A stretch of 58,680 nucleotides of DNA from Gammaproteobacteria bacterium. GTDB taxonomy: Bacteria > Pseudomonadota > Gammaproteobacteria > Chromatiales > Chromatiaceae. The notes beneath the pieces are model-generated. The model had not been told where the DNA came from. It searched no databases and saw only the letters and a program-made list of their open reading frames with translations. The stretch spans positions 1 to 58,680 of the forward strand of contig JAGRGY010000038.1 of assembly GCA_020445255.1 (NCBI GenBank). Reading direction: 5' to 3'. The position numbers were made by a program, and so were the translations under genes. Numbering within the stretch: the first letter of the stretch is position 1; each line of letters begins with the position of its first letter. This document shows, in pieces, positions 42,949 to 51,100 of this stretch.

Positions 42949-43697
42949 AGACGTTCACTCCATGCGCTGTCGACCAGTCGCGAGACCGGTACCAGTTGAA
43001 TACCCTGTTGCGCCAGCCGCGGCAGCTCATCGGCCAGCACCTCGAGGGTCTCGGGACTGGGATGGCCGATGCCGATCGCGGAGCCGCGCCGTCGTGCGAT
43101 AGCGATCAGGCGCGCCAGCTGGGCACGGATGTAGTCGCGGTCGAGCTGATTGTCGAGAAACACGTCGCGTTGGGCGTTTGCCAGTCCGGCCTCGCGCGCG
43201 AACTCGCGCGCCACCGTGCGGACGTCGGTACGACTGTCGACAAAATACAGGCGATCGAAGCAGCCCAGTTCCTCCATCACCCAGCGCATCGCGGTCGGGT
43301 GACGGGTGAGCAGGCTGCCCATGTGGTTGTTGACGCCCGCGGCATGCGGCACCGAATCCAGGCTCGCACGCAGCGTACGCACCAGGCTGTCGCGGTCCAT
43401 GCCCAGGTGCAGTCCGCCCGGTCCCATCGTATGCCCGTCGACCGACTCCATCGGCAGGTGCAGCATGACCTCCTTGCCATGCGCGCTGGCGGTGTCAGCG
43501 ACGTAGCGGCTGAAGGGCCGCATCGGCAACACCGAATAGGTCAGCGCACCCGGAAGCGCGACGGCCTCGTGACCGAGTTCGCGACTGTTGCCGAGATCGT
43601 CGATGATGATCGCGATGCGTGCCGAACCGGCGCCGGATACCGCGCATACCGCACCTATGGTCAGCGCCAACGCTAGGATCAGGCGCGCTGGCAGCAT
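42894..43697 (-). CDS. yibQ: divergent polysaccharide deacetylase family protein (YibQ)
   Basis: 267 aa. Signal peptide (LILALALTIGAVCAVSGAGSA), then the deacetylase-like barrel: IAIIIDDLGN, HLPMES, GVNNHMGSLLT, FVDSRT and GIGHPSPETL. The arrangement keeps several metal-site-like Asp/His positions of NodB enzymes. Located between ctpA (7 bp upstream) and the DJ-1 gene, as part of the envC neighbourhood known from enterobacteria, which supports an envelope role. Confidence 0.92.
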   Translation of the reverse strand: MLPARLILALALTIGAVCAVSGAGSARIAIIIDDLGNSRELGHEAVALPGALTYSVLPMRPFSRYVADTASAHGKEVMLHLPMESVDGHTMGPGGLHLGMDRDSLVRTLRASLDSVPHAAGVNNHMGSLLTRHPTAMRWVMEELGCFDRLYFVDSRTDVRTVAREFAREAGLANAQRDVFLDNQLDRDYIRAQLARLIAIARRRGSAIGIGHPSPETLEVLADELPRLAQQGIQLVPVSRLVDSAWSERLWHASSSPLQKVAKSSKP

Positions 43698-43704
43698 GTC
43701 CCTC

Positions 43705-45018
43705 TCAGGCCTCCGCAGGGCGCAGGATCGCCAGCCCCTTGAGCAGATTGAGGGCCTCGCTCAGGGCATAGTCCGACTCATCGCCATCGCCCTTGTCGCG
43801 CGCCGCACTCTCCTTCGCGTCGGTGCCGCCATTCTCCTGCGGGTTGGACAGGTGGCGCGCCAGGTCGGCCTCCTTTATCTGCGTGGCCGGCTTTTCGTTG
43901 CGGGTCAGGTGGACGTCGGCCAGCTTGATGTCCGGCACGATACCCTCGGCCTGGATCGACCTGCCGTTGGGCGTGAAGTAACGCGCCGTCGTGAGCTTGA
44001 CCGCCGTGCGGTCGTTGACCGGCACGATCGTCTGCACCGAGCCCTTGCCGAATGTCTGCTGCCCCATGATGACGGCGCGCTTGTGGTCCTGCAGCGCGCC
44101 GGCGACGATTTCCGATGCCGAAGCCGATCCGCCGTTGACCAGCACGACGATCGGCGCGCCCTCGAGCACGTCGTCCGGCGCGGCCTTGAACTTGAGCTGC
44201 GAATCCTTGATCCGGCCCTCGGTGTACACGATGGTGCCGTTGGTCAGGAACGCATCGCTGATCGCGACCGCGGCGTTGAGTACGCCTCCGGGGTTGTTGC
44301 GCAGGTCCAGCACCAGGCCTTTCAACGTACCGCCGGCCTTGCGCTTGAGCGTGGCGATGCCGCTGAGCATGTCTTCCGGCGTGCGCGCCTGGAACTGCGA
44401 CAGGCGCACGTAACCGAAGCCCGGGTCGAGCATGCGCGACTTGACGCTGACGGTCTTGATCACGTCGCGCACCACTTCGATCACGAGCGGCTTGTCGACG
44501 CCTTCGCGAACGATGGTCAGACGCAGCCCGGTCCCCGGCTTGCCACGCATCAGCTTGACCGCCTCGTCGAGCGTCATGCCCTTCACCGGTTTGTCGTCGA
44601 GCTTGATGATCACGTCGCCGGCCATGACGCCGGCGCGCTGTGCCGGCGTGTCGTCGATCGGCGATATGACCTTGACGAAGCCGTTCTCCATGCCGACCTC
44701 GATGCCCAGTCCGCCGAATTCGCCGCTCGTGCCGACGCGGAGGTCGCGGTAGTCCTCCTCGTCGAGGTAGGCAGAGTGGGGATCGAGCCCGCTCAACATG
44801 CCCTCTATCGCGTACTTGAGCAGCTTGCGATCGTCGACCGGCTCGACGTAGTCGTTCTTGATGCGGCCGAACACCTCGGCGAACACGCGCAGCTCCTCGA
44901 GCGGCAGCCCGCTGTCGGATTCCTCGTTGCGATCGGCGACGGCGATCCGGTCGTAACTCAATACCCCCGCGCCCACCAACAGGGCCACCAACAGTGCCGA
45001 GGTCAGATTGTGCTTCAT
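43705..45018 (-). CDS. ctpA: C-terminal processing protease (S41 family)
   Basis: 437 aa. N-terminal signal/anchor (SALLVALLVGAGVL), a PDZ domain at about 100-175 (GGLGIEVGMENGFVKVISP, AGDVIIKLDD), and the S41 catalytic core: VLVNGGSASASEIVAG (Ser within 298-303) and Lys325 (QTFGKGSVQT). It degrades or trims periplasmic proteins, in other species peptidoglycan hydrolases, consistent with the neighbouring envC. Confidence 0.95.
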   Translation of the reverse strand: MKHNLTSALLVALLVGAGVLSYDRIAVADRNEESDSGLPLEELRVFAEVFGRIKNDYVEPVDDRKLLKYAIEGMLSGLDPHSAYLDEEDYRDLRVGTSGEFGGLGIEVGMENGFVKVISPIDDTPAQRAGVMAGDVIIKLDDKPVKGMTLDEAVKLMRGKPGTGLRLTIVREGVDKPLVIEVVRDVIKTVSVKSRMLDPGFGYVRLSQFQARTPEDMLSGIATLKRKAGGTLKGLVLDLRNNPGGVLNAAVAISDAFLTNGTIVYTEGRIKDSQLKFKAAPDDVLEGAPIVVLVNGGSASASEIVAGALQDHKRAVIMGQQTFGKGSVQTIVPVNDRTAVKLTTARYFTPNGRSIQAEGIVPDIKLADVHLTRNEKPATQIKEADLARHLSNPQENGGTDAKESAARDKGDGDESDYALSEALNLLKGLAILRPAEA

Positions 45019-45100
45019 GGGCTCCTCATCGTGGGGCCGAAAATTGATACCGCTCGACGCCGGTCGGGCGCCACATGTCGGGGTCGAGGCGTTTACGCCA

Positions 45101-46270
45101 CTAGCCGACCTTGCTTCCTTTCGGCCGTCGACACCATTTCACCGGATCGACTGCGCGGCCGTCGTGGCGGATACCGAAGTAGACACCGGCCTGATCGCGG
45201 CCGCCACTGCTGCCGACCAGCGCGATCGGTTCGTCGATCTCGACCCAGTCCCCGGCTTCCTTGAACAGGCTCTGGTTGTGCCCGTACAGCGTCATGTAAC
45301 CATCGCCGTGATCGACGATAAGCAGCAGACCGAAACCGCGCAGCCAGTCGGCAAATGCGACCCGGCCGTGGTGCACCGCGCGCACCTCTTCGCCTTCGGG
45401 CGCCGAAATCATAACACCGTCCCAGACCAGGCTACCGAGACGCGCTGCGCCGAATCGGTTGACCAGACTGCCCCTGGCCGGCCACGGCAGGCGCCCGCGC
45501 TGACCGGCGAATGCCTCCTGATCCGGGTTGCCGACGGGGATGTCGGCCAATGCCTGCTCGATGCCATCGATCAGCGTCTTCAGATCACGCTCGTCACTCT
45601 GCATGCGATCGAGACGGCGACCCTTGTCGTTCAGGTCGCGGGTAAGCTGGGCGACGATCTCGCGCCGCTGGTCCTGGTTGTGCTGCATGGCCGCGAGTTC
45701 TGCCGACTGCTCGTCGCGCAGCCCGGCCAGTTTCTGTTCTTCGTCGCGAATCTCGCGTTCGGTCGCGACCAGACGCTCGAGGTGCCCGCGGATGACCCGC
45801 ATCTTCTCGGCCCGCGCACGGCCGAGATAGTCGTAGTAGGCCATCACCCGACTGAGCGTCGATGGATCCTCCTGGTTGAGCAGGATCTTCAGGCGCTCCT
45901 GGCGGCCCATCACGTACGCCGCCCGGACCTGACGCACCAGTGCCTCGCGCTGCTGCTGCAACGCCACCGACCGCGCCTGGTGTTCGGTGCGCAGCTCGCC
46001 GAGGCGCTCGCGCTGGCGCTCGAGCCGGCCCTCGAGTACGCGCAGCTTGCGCGCCAGACGCCCGATCTGTCGCTCGGATTGCTGCAACTGGCTGGACAGC
46101 GTGGAGCGTTCGTCGCTGGTCGATGCGATCTGTGCGCGCAGGCCGGCAATCCGCTCGCGCAGCGCATCCAGCTTCTCCCGCTGCTCGGCGGCGCCGGAAC
46201 CGGCGAGGGCGAGGGTCGATGCCAGCAACGTCAATGCGGCGAGGACGAAGGATCGTGCGCGCATCCGCAT
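45101..46270 (-). CDS. envC: murein hydrolase activator EnvC
   Basis: 389 aa. Signal peptide, then a long coiled coil (about 28-240: EKLDALRERIAGLRAQIAS and onwards) that binds FtsEX, and a C-terminal LytM/M23 domain (about 265-385: LPWPARGSLVNRFGA, GEEVRAVHHGRVAFADWL, LIVDHGDGYMTLYGH). The usual HxxxD and HxH zinc ligands are incomplete (GSLVWDGV, YFGIRHDG), as expected for a non-enzymatic activator of the AmiA/B amidases. Confidence 0.94.
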   Translation of the reverse strand: MRMRARSFVLAALTLLASTLALAGSGAAEQREKLDALRERIAGLRAQIASTSDERSTLSSQLQQSERQIGRLARKLRVLEGRLERQRERLGELRTEHQARSVALQQQREALVRQVRAAYVMGRQERLKILLNQEDPSTLSRVMAYYDYLGRARAEKMRVIRGHLERLVATEREIRDEEQKLAGLRDEQSAELAAMQHNQDQRREIVAQLTRDLNDKGRRLDRMQSDERDLKTLIDGIEQALADIPVGNPDQEAFAGQRGRLPWPARGSLVNRFGAARLGSLVWDGVMISAPEGEEVRAVHHGRVAFADWLRGFGLLLIVDHGDGYMTLYGHNQSLFKEAGDWVEIDEPIALVGSSGGRDQAGVYFGIRHDGRAVDPVKWCRRPKGSKVG

Positions 46271-46386
46271 ACCGGGATCCGATCAATCGCGGCCCGCGCG
46301 TCCGCCGCGCGCGTTGCCTTCAGGCTGCCGGAGGAGGATGTCAGGCGGACAGGAAGCCGGGCGCCCGCTCATTGGTCGCGCCGCGA

Positions 46387-47937
46387 TCAGGCGGCGTCCG
46401 CGTCGGCCGCGAGCAACAACGATCGCCCGGTCATCGCGGCCGGCTGACTGAGGCCCATGATCTGCAGCAGAGTCGGTGCGATGTCGCACAGGGCGCCGTT
46501 GTCCATCAACGCGGTTGCACCGTTGCCGACATAGATCAGCGGAACCGGGTTGGTGGTGTGCGCGGTGTGCGGCTGCCCGGATTTCGGGTCGGTCATCTGC
46601 TCGGCATTGCCGTGGTCGGCCGTGATCAGCATCTCGCCGCCAACCGCGAGTACCGCCTCCGCCACCCGGCCCAGACACTCGTCGAGGACCTCGATCGCTT
46701 GCACCGAGGCCTCGAAATTGCCGGTGTGTCCGACCATGTCGCCGTTGGCATAGTTGCAGATGATCGCGTCGTATCGCCCGCCGTGGATCGCATCGACCAG
46801 CCGCTCGGTCACCTCGTGGGCGCTCATCTCGGGCTGCAGGTCGTAGGTCGAAACCAGCGGCGACGGCACCAGGATGCGGTCCTCGCCCTCGTTTGGCGCC
46901 TCGATGCCGCCGTTGAAGAAAAAGGTCACGTGGGCGTACTTCTCGGTCTCTGCGATGCGCAGCTGATGCAGGCCGAGATTGGCGATGAACTCACCAAAGG
47001 TGTTCTCGAGCCGCTCGGGTGGATAGGCCACCGGGATGTCGAAATCCTTGCTGTATTCGGTCAGCGACACGAAGCGCCCGAGCCTGGGGCGGGCCGCGCG
47101 CTCGAAGCAGTTGAACTCGGGTTCGATGAACGGCCGTGTGATCTGACGCGCCCGGTCCGAGCGGTAGTTCATGTTGATGACGACGTCGCCGTCGCCGACC
47201 GTGACCGCGTCGCCGACGCACGACGCGGCGACGAACTCGTCGGTCTCACCGCGGGCGTAGGCGTCGCGCAGGGCCTGCTCGGCGGTCTTCGCGCAATGCA
47301 CGGCCTTGCCCCGCGTGATCAGGTCGTAGGCGCACTTGATGCGGTCCCAGCGATGGTCGCGGTCCATCGCGTAGTACCGCCCGATGATGGTCGCGATGCG
47401 GCCATGGCCGAGCTGCGCGAACACCTCGTCCATTTTCACCAGCGACGCCTCGGCGCTCTTCGGTGGCATGTCCCGGCCGTCGAGGAAGGCATGCAGGTAG
47501 ATCTTCGTCGCGCCGCGCTCGATGGCGAGCTTCACCATGGCGTGGATGTGATCCTCGTGGCTGTGGACACCGCCAGGCGACAGCAGGCCGAGGATGTGCA
47601 CGGCACGATCGTTGGCCACGGCGAGGTCGACCGCGTCGGTCAGCGTGCGGTTGGAGAAAAACGAGCCGGTCCGGATCGACCGCCCGATGCGGGTGAATTC
47701 CTGGTAGACGACTCGCCCGGCGCCGAGGTTGAGATGCCCGACCTCGGAGTTGCCCATCTGCCCGCCGGGCAGACCGACCGCGGACCCGGAGGTCGCGATC
47801 GCGGTGTGTGGGTAATCCGCCCACAAGCGGTCCCAGACCGGCTTGCGCGCCGCGAGAATGGCATTGTGGTCGGTTTTGTCGCTCATACCCCATCCGTCAA
47901 AGATGAGGAGAACTGCTGGGCGTACCTTGCTGCTCAT
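46387..47937 (-). CDS. gpmI: 2,3-bisphosphoglycerate-independent phosphoglycerate mutase
   Basis: 516 aa from the ATG at 47937 (the upstream frame extension is not family-like). Metal and nucleophile motifs: [19 protein letters not shown] with phosphoserine Ser64, [24 protein letters not shown] and [10 protein letters not shown]. It interconverts 3- and 2-phosphoglycerate in glycolysis and requires Mn2+. First gene of the envC-ctpA-yibQ run. Confidence 0.97.
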   Translation of the reverse strand: MSSKVRPAVLLIFDGWGMSDKTDHNAILAARKPVWDRLWADYPHTAIATSGSAVGLPGGQMGNSEVGHLNLGAGRVVYQEFTRIGRSIRTGSFFSNRTLTDAVDLAVANDRAVHILGLLSPGGVHSHEDHIHAMVKLAIERGATKIYLHAFLDGRDMPPKSAEASLVKMDEVFAQLGHGRIATIIGRYYAMDRDHRWDRIKCAYDLITRGKAVHCAKTAEQALRDAYARGETDEFVAASCVGDAVTVGDGDVVINMNYRSDRARQITRPFIEPEFNCFERAARPRLGRFVSLTEYSKDFDIPVAYPPERLENTFGEFIANLGLHQLRIAETEKYAHVTFFFNGGIEAPNEGEDRILVPSPLVSTYDLQPEMSAHEVTERLVDAIHGGRYDAIICNYANGDMVGHTGNFEASVQAIEVLDECLGRVAEAVLAVGGEMLITADHGNAEQMTDPKSGQPHTAHTTNPVPLIYVGNGATALMDNGALCDIAPTLLQIMGLSQPAAMTGRSLLLAADADAA

Positions 47938-48232
47938 CACTGTGTCATCTCGGCCGTGCCCGCGAGCGCGAGCCAATGCCATTTAAATTCATGAATTTAA
48001 TGGGAATATTTCTTCCGCGGATAGGCTGGAGAAACCCTGGGCGTCGCTGTGTATTGAAGCATTTTAGCCCCTGAGAAGCCACCTGCGCCGGGATGTCGTG
48101 GAACGTCATAAAAGAAAATTTTCCGCGAATCGAAGAAAAATGCTCGATCGGGCCGGCCGATTCCTGCTTCAATAGAGGACTATTATTAGATTAGAGGCTA
48201 GTAAAAAGCCCCATTATGGAGGAGGAGTACAG
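47938..48232. other. 295-bp divergent gpmI/arsR control region
   Basis: No gene is present. The region is unusually AT-rich for this chromosome. It holds the 18-bp palindrome at 47983-48000, a smaller GAAAATTTTC palindrome at 48114-48123, and a TATTAT -10-like hexamer at 48181-48186 facing the arsR gene. Confidence 0.6.
47983..48000. promoter_or_regulatory. 18-bp palindrome upstream of gpmI, candidate ArsR operator
   Basis: TTAAATTCATGAATTTAA is a perfect 18-bp palindrome 46 bp upstream of gpmI. With one bulged T the symmetry extends to CCA/TGG on each side. AT-rich palindromes centred on TTCATGAA-like cores suit ArsR/SmtB dimers, and an arsR gene is divergent from gpmI here. Confidence 0.55.
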
Positions 48233-48589
48233 GTGAATCTTCCTGAGAATAAAGTAGTTTCCATGCACGACGAATTCGACCACGAACTGGCCCTCCTCGA
48301 GGGTGATGAAGACATCGACCGCGCCTCGCGGTCGCTGAAGGCAATGTCCCACCCGCTGCGACTGAAGATTCTGTGCACCCTCGGCGACGAAGAGGTCAGC
48401 GTGCAGGACATCGTCGACCAGGTGGGCACGTCGCAGAGCAACATCTCCCAGCACCTTGCGATCCTGCGCGATAAGGGTATCCTCACGTCCCGCAAAGACG
48501 CCAACCGGGTGTTTTACCGGGTCAGCGACAACCGGACGCTGCGGCTGATCTGCATGATGCGCGAGGTGTTCTGCAGCCACGAGCACTGA
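48233..48589 (+). CDS. ArsR/SmtB-family transcriptional regulator
   Basis: 118 aa from GTG 48233, with GGAGGAGGAG directly upstream. Winged helix: LKAMSHPLRLKILCTL, VSVQDIVDQVGTSQSNISQHLAIL, RKDANRVFYRVSD. Cysteines at 48, 107 and 114 (the last two in ICMMREVFCSHEH) could bind metal or sense persulfide. The canonical ELCVCDL metal box of ArsR is absent. The next gene is a rhodanese, favouring a sulfur/redox signal (inference). Confidence 0.92.
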   Translation: MNLPENKVVSMHDEFDHELALLEGDEDIDRASRSLKAMSHPLRLKILCTLGDEEVSVQDIVDQVGTSQSNISQHLAILRDKGILTSRKDANRVFYRVSDNRTLRLICMMREVFCSHEH

Positions 48590-48689
48590 TTCTCGTAGCG
48601 CCGGCGCCGCGCACTGACAATCCCGTATACACCCACGGGCGGCGTGCGTCGCCCGCCCCCCGTGCAGCGCTTTCGGTAACCTTGTGAGC

Positions 48690-49112
48690 ATGGAACAACT
48701 GTTGGAATTCGCCGGCAATCACATGATGTTGCTGGCCGCATTTTTCGTCGTGCTGTCTGCGCTGTTGTGGAACCTGGCCGCCGACCCCGGTGGCAAGAAC
48801 GCCGTCGACCCGCTGGCCGCGACCGCGATGATCAACCACGAAGAGGCGATCGTGCTCGACGTGCGCTCGATGGCCGAATTCAAGGACGGACACATCGTCA
48901 ACGCCATCAATATCCCGATCAACGGCCTCGGCAATTCGATCAAGCAGCTGGAGAAACACCGGCATCGGCCGATCGTTGCCGTGTGCCGCTCGGGTTCGCG
49001 CTCGGGTGCGGCATGCAGCCTGCTGCGCAAACAGGGCTTTGAGAACGTCAAGAATCTGCGCGGCGGCATGCTGGCGTGGCAGAACGCCAATCTGCCGGTA
49101 AACCGGCGTTAA
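48690..49112 (+). CDS. yibN: membrane-anchored rhodanese (YibN)
   Basis: 140 aa from ATG 48690, which aligns best with YibN starts; a GTG two codons upstream is possible. One N-terminal membrane helix (MMLLAAFFVVLSALLWNLAA) is followed by a rhodanese domain with LDVRSMAEFKDGHIVNAINIP and active-site Cys in VAVCRSGSRSG. YibN is linked to membrane protein insertion in E. coli. It precedes secB as in enterobacteria, but the usual grxC between them is missing. Confidence 0.92.
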   Translation: MEQLLEFAGNHMMLLAAFFVVLSALLWNLAADPGGKNAVDPLAATAMINHEEAIVLDVRSMAEFKDGHIVNAINIPINGLGNSIKQLEKHRHRPIVAVCRSGSRSGAACSLLRKQGFENVKNLRGGMLAWQNANLPVNRR

Positions 49113-49178
49113 CCCCGGCCAGACCGTCGACGACGCCGAACCGCAGCGCGAGTCGAATACTTCACGCAGGAGAATGCC

Positions 49179-49631
49179 GTGACCGAGAATCAAGACGCTC
49201 AGCGACAGTTCGCCGTCCAACGCATCTACGTCAAGGACATCTCGTTCGAATCCCCCAACTCGCCGGCGATCTTCCAGGAGAACTGGACGCCCAAGATCGG
49301 CGTTGGCATCGCCACTGACATCGCCGACCTCGGCAACGGCACCATGGAGCTGGCGCTGAAGGTCACTGTCGAGGCCAAACACGACGGCAAGACGGTGTTC
49401 CTCGCCGAGGTGGTGCAGGCCGGAGTATTCCTGCTGCAGGGCTTTACCCCCGAAGAGGCGCATGCCGTGATGGGCATCGGGGCGGCGAATGTCGTGTTTC
49501 CGTACGCGCGCGAGACGGTGTCCGATCTCGTGACCCGCGGCAGTTTCCCGCAGTTCGTCCTGCAGCCGGTCAACTTCGAGGCCCTGTACGCCCAGCAGCG
49601 GCAGCAGCAGGCGGCCGACACCTCGCACTGA
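49179..49631 (+). CDS. secB: protein-export chaperone SecB
   Basis: 150 aa from GTG 49179 behind GGAG. Recognised from FAVQRIYVKDISFESPNSP, WTPKIGVGIATD and GFTPEEAHAVMGIGAANVVFPYARE. The tetrameric cytosolic chaperone delivers unfolded precursors to SecA. The gpsA start lies 1 bp after its stop, giving translational coupling. Confidence 0.97.
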   Translation: MTENQDAQRQFAVQRIYVKDISFESPNSPAIFQENWTPKIGVGIATDIADLGNGTMELALKVTVEAKHDGKTVFLAEVVQAGVFLLQGFTPEEAHAVMGIGAANVVFPYARETVSDLVTRGSFPQFVLQPVNFEALYAQQRQQQAADTSH

Positions 49632-49632
49632 C

Positions 49633-50631
49633 TTGCAGGCAGCGGGCTCCATCGCGGTACTCGGCGTCGGCTCCTGGGGCACGGCACTGGCGATTCAGCT
49701 GGCGCGCAGCGACCTGCGGGTCGCGCTGTGGGGCCACGATGCCGACGAGGTCGCCGCATTGCGGCGCGACGGCGAAAACCGCCGCTACCTGCCCGGCGTC
49801 GCGCTGCCACCCAACCTGCATCCCTTCGAAGACCTGAGGACCGCGCTGCATGACAGCGACGACGTGCTGGTCGTCGTGCCCAGCCATGCGTTCGCCTCCG
49901 TGTGCCGCCAGGTGGCTGCGATTCGGCCTCGTCTCGAGGCCCTGAGCTGGGCCACCAAGGGCTTCGACCCGGACAGCGGCGGCCTGCTGGGCGAGGTTGC
50001 CGCCGCCGCCTTCCCCGACTGCCGCCTCGCCGTCGTGTCAGGGCCCACGTTCGCGGGCGAAGTGGCGCGCGGCCTGCCGACCGCGATAACGGTCGCCTCC
50101 ACCGACCCCGCCTACGCCGAGCGAATCGCCGGCCACCTGCATGCCGGGAACTTCCGCGCATACACCAGCGACGACCTGATCGGGGTCCAGGTCGGAGGCG
50201 CGAGCAAGAACGTCATGGCCATTGCCGCCGGGATCTCAGACGGACTGGGCTTCGGCGCCAACGCGCGCGCAGCGCTGATCACGCGGGGGTTGCACGAGAT
50301 CACTCGCCTCGGACTGGCACTCGGCGGGCGGGCGGAGACCTTCATGGGCCTGGCCGGACTGGGCGACCTGGCCCTGACCTGCACCGACAACCAGTCGCGC
50401 AACCGGCGCATGGGCCTCGCGTTGGCGCGCGGCCTCGATATCGCCGCGGCACGTGAGGAGATCGGACAGGAGGTCGAGGGCGTGGCCTCGGCACGCGAAG
50501 TACAGGCGCTCGCACTGCGCCTCGGCGTCGAGATGCCGATCACCGAGCAGACCTACCGCGTGCTTTATCACGGTCTCGATCCGTCGGCGGCGGTGCGCAA
50601 TCTGCTCAGCCGCGACGCTAAGCCGGAGTGA
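49633..50631 (+). CDS. gpsA: NAD(P)H-dependent glycerol-3-phosphate dehydrogenase
   Basis: 332 aa starting at TTG 49633. Nucleotide-binding motif VLGVGSWGTALA (about 9-20), SGPTFAGEVARG, the catalytic lysine in GGASKNVMAIAAG, and GLAGLGDLALTCTDNQSRNRR. It supplies sn-glycerol-3-phosphate for phospholipids. Its 3' end overlaps the convergent hemerythrin gene by 14 bp. Confidence 0.96.
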   Translation: MQAAGSIAVLGVGSWGTALAIQLARSDLRVALWGHDADEVAALRRDGENRRYLPGVALPPNLHPFEDLRTALHDSDDVLVVVPSHAFASVCRQVAAIRPRLEALSWATKGFDPDSGGLLGEVAAAAFPDCRLAVVSGPTFAGEVARGLPTAITVASTDPAYAERIAGHLHAGNFRAYTSDDLIGVQVGGASKNVMAIAAGISDGLGFGANARAALITRGLHEITRLGLALGGRAETFMGLAGLGDLALTCTDNQSRNRRMGLALARGLDIAAAREEIGQEVEGVASAREVQALALRLGVEMPITEQTYRVLYHGLDPSAAVRNLLSRDAKPE

Positions 50632-51100
50632 CACCCTCGTTCGGCGGTTCGCCGTCACGCTCGGACCTGCACGCGAGGATGAACGCCGCCAGCAGCTTGT
50701 CGGTGCCGAGGATGTGCTCGCGGATCCACTCCGTCAGGTAGGCGACCAGCGCCGCGCCGTCGACGGCCTCGTGGCGGTCCAACGCCTCCTGTACCGCAAC
50801 CACGCGCGCCGCGAAGCGCCTGTGGCGATCGATGTGCCGGGCGGCCGCCTCGGCGTCCGTGTCGGAATAGCCGTACTCCCGCATCAGTGTCTCTTCGGTG
50901 CGAAAGTGGTAGATCGCGTAGCTGAGTAGCTCCTGCACCAGGTGACGGACCTGTGACTCGGTCGGGTCGCGGGCGAGCACCAAGGCGGCCTCGTTGGCAA
51001 GACTGACCAGGTTGCGGTGCTGATCGTCGATCTCGTCGACGCCGGTGATGAAACCCGCATCGAATGCCAGGGCAGGCTGGCGTGTCCCTGTCTTCATCAT
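50618..51100 (-). CDS. bacteriohemerythrin
   Basis: 160 aa from ATG 51100. All seven di-iron ligands of the family are in place: His28 (DDQHRN), His65 and Glu69 (HFRTEE), His89 and His93 (HIDRH), His129 and Asp134 (EHILGTD). It binds O2 (or NO) reversibly. Its start overlaps the stop of the PAS-GGDEF-EAL gene (ATGA), so the two are co-translated, suggesting oxygen supply to or sensing for c-di-GMP control. Confidence 0.92.
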   Translation of the reverse strand: MMKTGTRQPALAFDAGFITGVDEIDDQHRNLVSLANEAALVLARDPTESQVRHLVQELLSYAIYHFRTEETLMREYGYSDTDAEAAARHIDRHRRFAARVVAVQEALDRHEAVDGAALVAYLTEWIREHILGTDKLLAAFILACRSERDGEPPNEGVTPA

